The notes under the pieces were generated by a model. The model had not been told where the DNA came from. It did not search any database and was given only the letters and a program-made list of their open reading frames with translations. A program made the translations under genes and the position numbers. From positions 682,001 through 746,000 of the forward strand of contig NC_009441.1 in assembly GCF_000016645.1 (NCBI RefSeq): 64,000 nucleotides of DNA. Direction: 5' to 3'. The DNA comes from Flavobacterium johnsoniae UW101 (GTDB lineage: Bacteria; Bacteroidota; Bacteroidia; Flavobacteriales; Flavobacteriaceae). Positions 9,177 through 16,888 of this stretch are shown here, piece by piece. The first letter of the stretch is position 1; each line of letters begins with the position of its first letter.

Positions 9177-9349
9177 TTTGAATCAATCTTTTTAATGAAA
9201 TTGAAATAGATAAATATAAAATACATCAAGCATTCTCGATTTTACACAAATTATTAATAGATTTTGAAATATAATATATACATTACTATTAATTCTCTTT
9301 AGTCGAGAACTGCAAGTTTGTTACCTATTATATTTAATTACATGACATT

Positions 9350-10510
9350 ATGAATATTACCAATTCTTTTACTGATTCTGGATTTAGAGATTATGTCCTG
9401 AAAAATTTTTCGAAGGACAAAACAAGTATTCAAATAAGCGATGTAAAAAATATCACATCACTTAATTTAAAAAGTCAAAAGTTAGAAAATTTAAATGGTA
9501 TTGAATATTTTACCTCATTAAACAGCTTAGACTGCTCTTATAACCAGATCCGTTCTATTGACATTAGCCAAAACTTATTACTAAAAGAATTAATTTGTAA
9601 TGAAAATGAAATTCTATCACTTGATCTATCTGCAAATACACATTTAGAACATCTTAACTGCGCTTTCAACAGATTAAAAAAATTAAACATAAGCCATAAT
9701 TTACTATTGGTAAAACTTATTTGTCATTGGAACCTATTAACTAATCTGGATCTTGAGAACAATTCTCTTTTAGAAGAACTTGACTTTGCTTACAACCATA
9801 TTTTTGGAATTGAATTGGGAGTAAAACCTAAATTGAAAAATTTAAAATGCAGTCAAAATGGATTAATAAGTCTCGATGTAAGTGATTGTCCAGAATTAAA
9901 AGTTTTACATTGTGCTAATAATTCTCTTTTATCAATAGAGCTGGCAAAAAATGTAATCATGGAAGATTTACGTTGTTTTTATAACCATATCACGACACTT
10001 GATATCAGCCAGAATAAATTACTTGAAACTCTATATTGTTCAAACAACAAAATTTCTGTATTAGATACCAGTCACAATACAAAATTGCAAACACTGGATT
10101 ATTCCAATAATCTCATCTGGGAAAAAGACTTTCTAATAGATGAAATAGGTGTTTTTAAATATAATGTATCAACTTCGACTTACAACGCGAATCTTATTTT
10201 TGAGGATAAAGAACTCTATGTTTCCACAGAAGCCAGGACTTATAAAGAAATAGAAAAACTAAAAACGATAATAAAAACTTTTGGGAAAAACTTTTCTAAA
10301 CTCAATCACGACGCTATTAACTTTATTAAACAACAACATCCTAATGAAGATGTTGAAAGCCTAAAACTATCTGATATTATTTTTGAAGACGAAAATACTT
10401 TTCGAATAGGTTTCGATGCTGGCGAATCACCCGCAGGACAATTGTTTTTGTATATCTCATTTGATAAAAACCTGAAAATGAATGATGAGATAATTTATGA
10501 AACGTATTAA
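9350..10510 (+). CDS. leucine-rich-repeat protein with DUF2262-like C-terminus
   Basis: 386 residues, no signal peptide, so probably cytoplasmic. Residues about 35-260 are roughly ten LRRs with a 21-residue period and the pattern 'L..LdcsyN.i..lDiS.n..L', as in internalin-type Bacteroidetes LRR proteins. Residues about 280-386 form a separate alpha/beta domain with a GFDAGESPAGQLFLY segment that resembles DUF2262. LRR plus a small domain in a run of SUKH-like and other accessory genes suggests a protein-binding, perhaps immunity, role; this is inference. Confidence 0.65.
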   Translation: MNITNSFTDSGFRDYVLKNFSKDKTSIQISDVKNITSLNLKSQKLENLNGIEYFTSLNSLDCSYNQIRSIDISQNLLLKELICNENEILSLDLSANTHLEHLNCAFNRLKKLNISHNLLLVKLICHWNLLTNLDLENNSLLEELDFAYNHIFGIELGVKPKLKNLKCSQNGLISLDVSDCPELKVLHCANNSLLSIELAKNVIMEDLRCFYNHITTLDISQNKLLETLYCSNNKISVLDTSHNTKLQTLDYSNNLIWEKDFLIDEIGVFKYNVSTSTYNANLIFEDKELYVSTEARTYKEIEKLKTIIKTFGKNFSKLNHDAINFIKQQHPNEDVESLKLSDIIFEDENTFRIGFDAGESPAGQLFLYISFDKNLKMNDEIIYETY

Positions 10511-10625
10511 AATAAAATAAAATCGTATGAAAAGTTGTATTTTTACTTCTTTTAAACGCTAAATCGTATTTTACCAAAACAAGTCTGTTTTTTACTGAAA
10601 ATGGATTTGTAAAAGTTTTTTTAAA

Positions 10626-10633
10626 TACCTTTG
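10626..10633 (+). promoter_or_regulatory. -7 promoter element (TACCTTTG) abutting the start codon
   Basis: TACCTTTG matches TAnnTTTG exactly, with a TTG at 10607-10609 about 16 bases upstream. It ends 4 bases before the ATG at 10638, so transcription would begin at or within a base or two of the start codon, giving a leaderless or nearly leaderless message. Confidence 0.5.
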
Positions 10634-10637
10634 AATT

Positions 10638-11033
10638 ATGAGCACAGCAACAAAACCAAATCATATAGGGCGAAAAATAAGCCGTATTCGTGAACTTCGC
10701 GATATGAAGCAAGAAGCTTTGGCACAAGCTTTAGGAACAAACCAGCAAGCTATTTCTACAATAGAAAATAGTGAAACTATAGACGAGGCAAAACTTATTG
10801 AAATAGCAAAAGCACTTGGTGTAACTCCAGAAGCTATAAAAAGTTTTTCGGAAGAAAATGTGTTTAATTATTTTAACACATTCACAGATAGCCACGGAAA
10901 TTTTGGAAATTTTGCCAGTGGAGCAATTTGCAATTTCAATCCTCTTGACAAAGTAGTTGAACTTTATGAGCGTTTGGTTCAGGTTGAAAAAGATAAAGTT
11001 GAGTATTTAGAAAAATTAATGAAGGGGAAATAA
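10638..11033 (+). CDS. XRE-family transcriptional regulator
   Basis: 131 residues. An N-terminal helix-turn-helix of the Cro/C1 type (about residues 9-66: RIRELRDMKQEALAQALGTN, then QAISTIE) is followed by a variable linker and a C-terminal segment containing FNPLDKVVELYERL and a short coiled coil that probably dimerises. The same two-part plan occurs in the XRE protein encoded at 32817-33221, so the two are paralogues. A terminator follows at 11055-11088. Confidence 0.8.
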   Translation: MSTATKPNHIGRKISRIRELRDMKQEALAQALGTNQQAISTIENSETIDEAKLIEIAKALGVTPEAIKSFSEENVFNYFNTFTDSHGNFGNFASGAICNFNPLDKVVELYERLVQVEKDKVEYLEKLMKGK

Positions 11034-11054
11034 GTCCTTTCTATTTATCATATA

Positions 11055-11088
11055 AAAAAGCCATTTCTAAAAACAGAATTGGCTTTTT
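11055..11088 (+). terminator. Rho-independent terminator
   Basis: AAAAAGCCA (11055-11063) pairs with TGGCTTTTT (11080-11088) around a loop that can itself pair partly. It lies 22 bases after the XRE gene. Confidence 0.75.
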
Positions 11089-11124
11089 GTTTTCTAACTA
11101 AGGAATTACTTTGTGTTCGGGTAA

Positions 11125-11400
11125 TCCCTACGGGATATTTTTTTGGTGGGTTTTTCAATCTACCAATATGTAACTCCTAACGGAGTATTTCCGGGAAATT
11201 AATTAGGAGTAAACAAATATTGATAGAATTTTAGATTAGATATCTGTTTCAAATATTTAAACTTAAAAAAACTCCGCTAGAGTTACATATTGGTAAAATA
11301 AAATTAGATACCTGTTTCAATATTTAAACTTAAAAATTACTCCGTTAGGAGTTACATATTGGTAGAATAAAATTACAGCCCCAAACATTTGTCTCGTAGG
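11125..11400. repeat. palindromic repeat cluster with 68-bp tandem duplication
   Basis: A sequence TACCAATATGTAACTCCTAA at 11161, continuing to ACGGAGT at 11186, recurs inverted at 11271-11295 and 11339-11364. The last two lie in a tandem duplication with a 68-base period (11236-11303 and 11304-11371). The patch is flanked by short CCTACGGG/CGTAGGG palindromes at about 11127 and 11394. No gene is visible between 11034 and 11493. The look is that of REP-like intergenic elements. Confidence 0.8.
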
Positions 11401-11493
11401 GACTTTATAGATTTTGATTTTAAAACTCGATAACACAGATTGTAAATCTGTTTCCATAAAGTATATCCTGAAATAATTCAGCTTATTAAATAA

Positions 11494-11706
11494 TTACTTG
11501 TTTTTGTGCCTGTGAATAAGAAAAAAAACTATTGCCCAAAACAAACTGAATAAAAGAATAAGTATTCTAATCGCAACAAGTTTTACATCTGTATAACCTC
11601 TAAAATGCCTAATTTCGAAGGCATTGGTACTAATAAACTGTACCATGCAATAGATAAAAAAAAGAGCAAAAATTAAAGACAATACTTTATATATAAATCG
11701 GCTCAT
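11494..11706 (-). CDS. small two-helix membrane protein
   Basis: 70 residues with two predicted membrane helices (about residues 7-24 and 46-63) and a basic C-terminal tail (HRHKNK). No known family. It lies 17 bases downstream of the LpxR-like gene on the same strand and may be the last gene of that operon. Confidence 0.5.
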   Translation of the reverse strand: MSRFIYKVLSLIFALFFIYCMVQFISTNAFEIRHFRGYTDVKLVAIRILILLFSLFWAIVFFLIHRHKNK

Positions 11707-11723
11707 TTCTTACGATGCAAATA

Positions 11724-12683
11724 TTACTTCAACAAAAATCCTAATCGAATCGAACCATAAAAATATCCGGTATTTGTATCGTTAACATCGCCTTTAAGTT
11801 CTCTTCCGCGGTAAATAAAAGAATATGAAATATTGAAATTGTTGTGACGGTATTTTAAACCAGCTTCTCCATTGAAACGAAGCGGCACCAAATCGAAAGT
11901 AATTGGGCTTGAATCGTTAAACATACTGCCTTCGATCGTGGCATCATAAAACTGATAATTAACGCTTGGCATTGCATAGAAATAAAATTCTCTAATATTT
12001 GGCTGAGCATTTGCATTTACCGAAGCATCATGAAGATTAGAATCGTAAATTGGAATCAATTTTTTAAACCCAAATCTCGCCATAAATCCTGTTGAAACTC
12101 CTGTAAAAATAGTTCCCAAATTAGCTTCAGATTGAAAATGAAGATCAACAAAATCATTGTGTGCAGAAGCAAACATTTTTTTAGAATACATAACATGCGC
12201 CTGAAGTCCCAAAGCATTATGAATCTGGTTTTCCCAGCCATATACTTTTTTATAACCAATCATGTTATGAAAACCTTTCTGTAAATTTTCTCCAAGAGAA
12301 TTTGGCCCTATAAATCCAATTTGAAAATCTGTTTTTAAAACTGATTCGCTTTCATAAAAAAAGCTTCTTCCGGCTTCGGCAAAAAGATATCCGGCAAAAG
12401 GGCGGTCGTTTATCGTAACCGCTTCTTTGTTTATAAATCTTGGATTATAAAGATATTGCCCAATTCTAAATTCGGTGATTTTTTTATTGATTTTCTGATT
12501 ATCATTTTTAGATAAAAATCGATAAAAAAGTTCCAAACCATTGGTATAATACATATCGTATTTAGACGATGTATATAAATCATTGTCGGTTATAAAACCT
12601 ATTTCTGTAGTTTTTCCTTGTCCAAAAGTTAACGCTGTGGTCAAAATCAGAAAAGCAAAAAATGCTTTTTTATTTTTTCCCAT
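11724..12683 (-). CDS. LpxR-like lipid A deacylase family outer-membrane protein
   Basis: 319 residues from the ATG at 12683; the longer frame would reach far into mtgA. A signal peptide (AFFAFLILTTALTFGQ) is followed by a beta-barrel pattern. The N-terminal motif IGFITDNDLY...YYTNG, the segment NDRPFAGYL and GPNSLGENLQKGFHN match the LpxR/DUF2219 family, whose members remove the 3'-acyloxyacyl chain of lipid A in the outer membrane; the N-D pair and His of the family are present. The start overlaps the end of mtgA by 14 bases. Family call is firm; activity on lipid A is from family knowledge. Confidence 0.75.
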   Translation of the reverse strand: MGKNKKAFFAFLILTTALTFGQGKTTEIGFITDNDLYTSSKYDMYYTNGLELFYRFLSKNDNQKINKKITEFRIGQYLYNPRFINKEAVTINDRPFAGYLFAEAGRSFFYESESVLKTDFQIGFIGPNSLGENLQKGFHNMIGYKKVYGWENQIHNALGLQAHVMYSKKMFASAHNDFVDLHFQSEANLGTIFTGVSTGFMARFGFKKLIPIYDSNLHDASVNANAQPNIREFYFYAMPSVNYQFYDATIEGSMFNDSSPITFDLVPLRFNGEAGLKYRHNNFNISYSFIYRGRELKGDVNDTNTGYFYGSIRLGFLLK

Positions 12684-13455
12684 CTCCTTTATAATTGATT
12701 TTTCCAACATAACGCATCTCGCGAACAATTCTTTCTTTTCTTCTGTTAATATAACTTGATGATCCCGTAGCTTTAAATTTTCTTGGATTTGGCAAAATTG
12801 CTGCAATTCCAGCAGCCTGCATTGGCGTTAAACTCGAAGCATCTCTGCGGTACCAATGTTCAGTTGCGGCATAAGCACCATAAACACCGTCGCCCATTTC
12901 GATACTGTTTAAATACACTTCCATGATTCGTTCTTTACCCCAGATAATTTCAATTAAAACGGTAAAATAAGCTTCAAGACCTTTACGCAGGTAACTTTTT
13001 CCCTGCCATAAAAAAACGTTTTTGGCTGTTTGCTGCGAAATGGTGCTTCCGCCTCGAATTCGGCGTCCGCGTTCGTTGCTTTTATACGCTTTTTGAAGCG
13101 CTTTAAAATCGAAACCATTGTGCGTTAAAAAAGTGGCATCTTCACTGGCAATAACTGCTTTTTGTAAATTCATTGAAATTTTTTCAATTGGTTCCCAGTC
13201 ATGGTCAAAATAAACCTCTTTTCCGTCCATTTTATTTTCGATAGCACGAATAATCATCAAAGGTGTAAAAGGTACTGGTACATATTTAAAAAACACAACC
13301 GATGCGATTGAAACTCCAAAGAACCACAAAGCAGCTTTAATAAAAAACCATTTTACTTTTTCTCCAAAAGAGCGATTTGATTTTTTTGAAGATGCTGTTT
13401 TAGGTTTTGGTTTGCTTGTAGTCGTTTTTGGTACTGGTTTCTTGGTTGCTGCCAT
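12670..13455 (-). CDS. mtgA: monofunctional biosynthetic peptidoglycan transglycosylase
   Basis: 261 residues. A basic, T/K/S-rich N-terminal tail precedes one membrane helix (about residues 39-56), then a GT51 glycosyltransferase domain with the catalytic ASEDATFLTHNGFD (Glu105), RGGSTISQQTAKN, the KGLEAYFTVLIEIIWGKERIMEVYLNS block and GAYAATEHWY. There is no transpeptidase domain, so it polymerises lipid II into glycan strands only. Its ATG overlaps the stop of the upstream FAD oxidoreductase gene by one base (TAATG) and its end overlaps the LpxR-like gene, forming a tight envelope operon. Confidence 0.93.
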   Translation of the reverse strand: MAATKKPVPKTTTSKPKPKTASSKKSNRSFGEKVKWFFIKAALWFFGVSIASVVFFKYVPVPFTPLMIIRAIENKMDGKEVYFDHDWEPIEKISMNLQKAVIASEDATFLTHNGFDFKALQKAYKSNERGRRIRGGSTISQQTAKNVFLWQGKSYLRKGLEAYFTVLIEIIWGKERIMEVYLNSIEMGDGVYGAYAATEHWYRRDASSLTPMQAAGIAAILPNPRKFKATGSSSYINRRKERIVREMRYVGKINYKGDGKK

Positions 13456-14567
13456 TATATTAAATCTGCTAATTCTGTTCCTATTAAACTTCCTATCGCC
13501 ACTCCCATTCCGCCTAAACGCACTCCGCAGAACACATTTTCAGAAAGCTGGGTTACGACAGGATTCTTACTATTTCCTATTCCCATGATACCGCTCCATC
13601 GGTGCGCAATCTGAAAATCCTGATTTGGTAAAATTACATTTTTCAGTAAATCTTCCAATCTATTTTGAATAATTTTCGTCTCTCCAAATTCAGTTGTTGT
13701 TTCACCTTCAAAATCAAGGTTTCGACCGCCTCCTAACAAAATACGATCGTTAATATTTCTAAAATAATAATAACCGCGGTCTAAATGAAACGTACCTTTA
13801 ATATCTAAATCACGAATAGGCTCTGTAATAAGCACTTGCGCTCTTGCAGGTTTTACAGCTCCTTTTGTTATTTCGCCTGCAAAACCATTGGTTGCAAAAA
13901 GCAGTTTATGAGTTTTAAAGCTAAAATCGTTCACTACAACTTCAACATGGTTTCCGGCATCGGAATACGATTTTACCGTTTGCTGGTTTAAAATTAAAAT
14001 ATCTGCAGAAACTGCCTGTTTCAACAATTCCTGCATCATATTTCCAGTATCAATTTGTCCTTCAAACGGATTAAAAATTAAATACTCGTGAATATTTTCA
14101 AATCCAAATCGATCTACTTCTTTTGAAAAAACATCAGCTTTAAAAAGCGGTTTCAAAACTTCATTGATAAACGGAATTTTAGAAATGCATTCGCTAAACC
14201 CAAATTCATCTTCTTTTAGAAACAATTCATATCCGCCGTGAGGTTTAAAATCGATTGCCTGATCTCCTAATTTTTTTCGAAGTAATTGTAACCCTTTCCA
14301 GCGTTTTTCGATAAGTGCCACAACATCATCTTCTGAATGTATTTTTAAGTCATCCATAATTTCAGACAAACTCCCAAAACAGGCAAAACCAGCATTCTTG
14401 GTACTCGCCCCTTGTGGCAGCATTCCTCTTTCGAGAATCAGAATTTTGGCAGCAGGAAATCTTTCGCGCAAGCGTAATGCTGTATGCAGACCTACGATTC
14501 CACTCCCTGCAATTGTATAATCAACATTCGTGAACCAGTTTTTTAGTTCCCAGTAGCTTAGTTCCAT
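13455..14567 (-). CDS. FAD-dependent oxidoreductase (DAO family)
   Basis: 370 residues. An N-terminal Rossmann dinucleotide-binding motif (IAGSGIVGLHTALRLRER, about residues 19-36) is followed by LERGMLPQGASTKNAGFACFG, as in glycine oxidase/D-amino-acid oxidase/sarcosine oxidase-like flavoproteins. The C-terminal IAHRWSGIMGIG...GVRLGGMGVAIGS is the second FAD-binding region. The substrate cannot be read. It is the first gene of an overlapping operon with mtgA. Confidence 0.8.
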   Translation of the reverse strand: MELSYWELKNWFTNVDYTIAGSGIVGLHTALRLRERFPAAKILILERGMLPQGASTKNAGFACFGSLSEIMDDLKIHSEDDVVALIEKRWKGLQLLRKKLGDQAIDFKPHGGYELFLKEDEFGFSECISKIPFINEVLKPLFKADVFSKEVDRFGFENIHEYLIFNPFEGQIDTGNMMQELLKQAVSADILILNQQTVKSYSDAGNHVEVVVNDFSFKTHKLLFATNGFAGEITKGAVKPARAQVLITEPIRDLDIKGTFHLDRGYYYFRNINDRILLGGGRNLDFEGETTTEFGETKIIQNRLEDLLKNVILPNQDFQIAHRWSGIMGIGNSKNPVVTQLSENVFCGVRLGGMGVAIGSLIGTELADLI

Positions 14568-14646
14568 TTTTTAGAGTTTTTATAAAAATAATGATTTTTT
14601 TGAACCATATAAAAAATGTAAGTTCATTTAAATACTTTGTCTCGCT

Positions 14647-14690
14647 GAGCGAAGTCGAAGCCTCTTACTTTGCACCCTTCGACTTCGCTC
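14647..14690. repeat. inverted repeat GAGCGAAGTCGAAG
   Basis: Arms GAGCGAAGTCGAAG (14647-14660) and CTTCGACTTCGCTC (14677-14690) pair perfectly around a 16-base loop. This palindrome is of a kind scattered between genes in flavobacteria. It lies in the divergent space between the oxidoreductase gene and the S9 peptidase gene. Confidence 0.75.
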
Positions 14691-14807
14691 AAGGTGACAA
14701 TTGCACAATATCATTCAAAACTTTAACAATAATTGGGATTTGGAATTTAACAACTTGGGGCTTAAAAGTTGTATTTTTAGCGCACAAAAAAATAGAATAA
14801 TTTGATT

Positions 14808-16709
14808 ATGAAAAAAGTATTATTAACAACCTTAATAATGATGAGTTTAAACGCTATCGGGCAGAATGTTATGTCTCCGGAATTGTTATGGAAATTAGGC
14901 AGAGTTACACCGCTTGGAATTTCTAAAGATGCAAAAAATGTAGTTTTTAAGGTTTCTACACCTTCTGTAGAAGAAAACAAATCGCATTCTAAATTTTACA
15001 CTATTCCTGTAAACGGGGGAAATGCAACCGAAATTAAAGATACAAAAGACATTCTTGCTGATAAAAACATTTCTCCAGACGGAAAATATGTTGTGTACAA
15101 CGAAGAAGTAAAAATTGATAAAGTTTTAGGTAAAGATTTTTATCCAAAATTAGACAAATCTGATGCTCAAATTTATGATGGATTAGATTACCGTCATTGG
15201 GATACCTGGAACGAAGGAAAATTTAATCACGTTTTTTATAAAGAAAACAAAGACGGCGCAAAAGGAATTGACATCCTGAAAGGTGAAAATTTTGATTCTC
15301 CGCAAAAACCTTTTGGCGGTGACGAAGATTATATCTGGTCGCCAGACAGTAAAAGCATTTTTTATGTGTGCAAGAAAAAAGCAGGAACTGCTTATGCGAT
15401 TTCTACCAACACAGATATTTATGAGTACAATTTAGAAACTCAAAAAACAACCAATAAAACCGATGGCAATTTAGGTTACGATACAGCACCGCAGTTTTCT
15501 CCAACAGGAAATTTATCTTGGTTACAAATGAAACGCGACGGTTACGAGTCTGACAAAAACGATATCATTGTTGAGTTTAAAGGAATCAAAACAAATTTAA
15601 CGGCAAACTGGGACGGAACTGTAGATAATTTCATCTGGAGTAAAGACGGAAAAACGGTGTTTTTTGTTGCGCCAATTGACGGAACAAAACAACTTTTCTC
15701 TGTTAACTTTCCGGGGTTGACTAAAATCGCGATTCAAGTTCGTCAGTTAACAAACGGTGATTTTGACGTAAATGATTTAGTAGGTTTTTCTGGAGATGAT
15801 ATTATTGTTACCAGAACAGATATGAATCATGCTGGTGAGATTTTTTCTTTTAATTTGAAGAAAAATACCTGGAAACAATTATCAAACGTAAATACTGATA
15901 CTTATAAAACTTTAGCATTAAGCAAAACCGAAAAACGTTACGTTACAACAACTGACGGTAAAAAGATGCTGGTTTGGGTAATCCTACCTCCAAACTTTGA
16001 TGCTTCTAAAAAATATCCAACTTTATTATTCTGCCAAGGCGGACCTCAAAGCGCGTTGACACAATCGTATTCTTTCCGTTGGAATTTCTCTTTAATGGCA
16101 GCAAAAGGGTATGTTGTTGTTGCTCCAAACCGCCGCGGAATGCCGGGTCATGGCGTTGAATGGAACGAGCAGATTAGTAAAGACTGGGGCGGACAGGTTA
16201 TGGACGATTACCTTTCGGCAATTGACGACGTTGCCAAAGAAAGTTATGTTGACAAAAGCCGTCTAGGATGCGTTGGTGCCAGCTACGGAGGATATTCTGT
16301 ATTTTACTTAGCAGGAATTCACAACAATCGTTTTAAAACTTTTATCGCTCATGATGGTGTTTTCAATACGGTCTCAATGTTAGGAACAACTGAAGAAGTT
16401 TTCTTTAACAACTGGGATTTTGGCGGACCTTATTGGGAAAAAGACAATGCTGTGGCTCAAAAAGCTTACACAACTTTTAACCCGGCAACTTTGGTTCAAA
16501 ACTGGAACAGACCAATTTTGATTTTCCAGGGAGGAAAAGATTTCCGTGTGCCAATCGGACAGGGACAAGAAGCTTTTCAGGCAGCACAGTTAAGAGGAAT
16601 TAAAAGCCGCTTTGTATATTTTCCAGATGAAAACCACTGGGTTCTGCATCCGCAAAATGCTCAGGTTTGGCAGGGAGAATTCTTTAAATGGCTGAACGAG
16701 ACATTGTAA
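14808..16709 (+). CDS. S9 family serine peptidase (DPP-like)
   Basis: 633 residues from the ATG at 14808. A signal peptide (LLTTLIMMSLNAIGQ) is followed by a beta-propeller region built of repeated 'SPDGKYVVY'/'SPDSKSIFYV' blades (about residues 30-370) and an alpha/beta-hydrolase domain with GASYGGYS (nucleophile Ser near residue 493), Asp in GGKDFRVP and His in DENHW. This is the prolyl oligopeptidase/dipeptidyl-peptidase fold; members cleave dipeptides or short peptides in the periplasm. Exact specificity is not visible. Confidence 0.88.
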   Translation: MKKVLLTTLIMMSLNAIGQNVMSPELLWKLGRVTPLGISKDAKNVVFKVSTPSVEENKSHSKFYTIPVNGGNATEIKDTKDILADKNISPDGKYVVYNEEVKIDKVLGKDFYPKLDKSDAQIYDGLDYRHWDTWNEGKFNHVFYKENKDGAKGIDILKGENFDSPQKPFGGDEDYIWSPDSKSIFYVCKKKAGTAYAISTNTDIYEYNLETQKTTNKTDGNLGYDTAPQFSPTGNLSWLQMKRDGYESDKNDIIVEFKGIKTNLTANWDGTVDNFIWSKDGKTVFFVAPIDGTKQLFSVNFPGLTKIAIQVRQLTNGDFDVNDLVGFSGDDIIVTRTDMNHAGEIFSFNLKKNTWKQLSNVNTDTYKTLALSKTEKRYVTTTDGKKMLVWVILPPNFDASKKYPTLLFCQGGPQSALTQSYSFRWNFSLMAAKGYVVVAPNRRGMPGHGVEWNEQISKDWGGQVMDDYLSAIDDVAKESYVDKSRLGCVGASYGGYSVFYLAGIHNNRFKTFIAHDGVFNTVSMLGTTEEVFFNNWDFGGPYWEKDNAVAQKAYTTFNPATLVQNWNRPILIFQGGKDFRVPIGQGQEAFQAAQLRGIKSRFVYFPDENHWVLHPQNAQVWQGEFFKWLNETL

Positions 16710-16730
16710 AATCAAGAATTAAAATAAACT

Positions 16731-16770
16731 TAACCGCAGTATTAGTTATATAATCTGCGGTTATTTTATT
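16731..16770 (+). terminator. Rho-independent terminator
   Basis: TAACCGCAG (16731-16739) pairs with CTGCGGTTA (16755-16763), followed by a T-rich tract. It ends the S9 peptidase gene. Confidence 0.75.
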
Positions 16771-16888
16771 TTTAGAACATTGGAATTATATAAATATTTG
16801 GTTTATATTTCCTTTTCTTAAATTGAAATTTTAGATAAATTGCAAGGAATTCAAATATTAAAAAACTTCCCCAACCCCAATAAATATT

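Noticed and set aside
14591..14800. 69-codon frame in the gap before the S9 peptidase
   Set aside because: It is made mostly of the GAGCGAAGTCGAAG inverted repeat and has no protein-like pattern.
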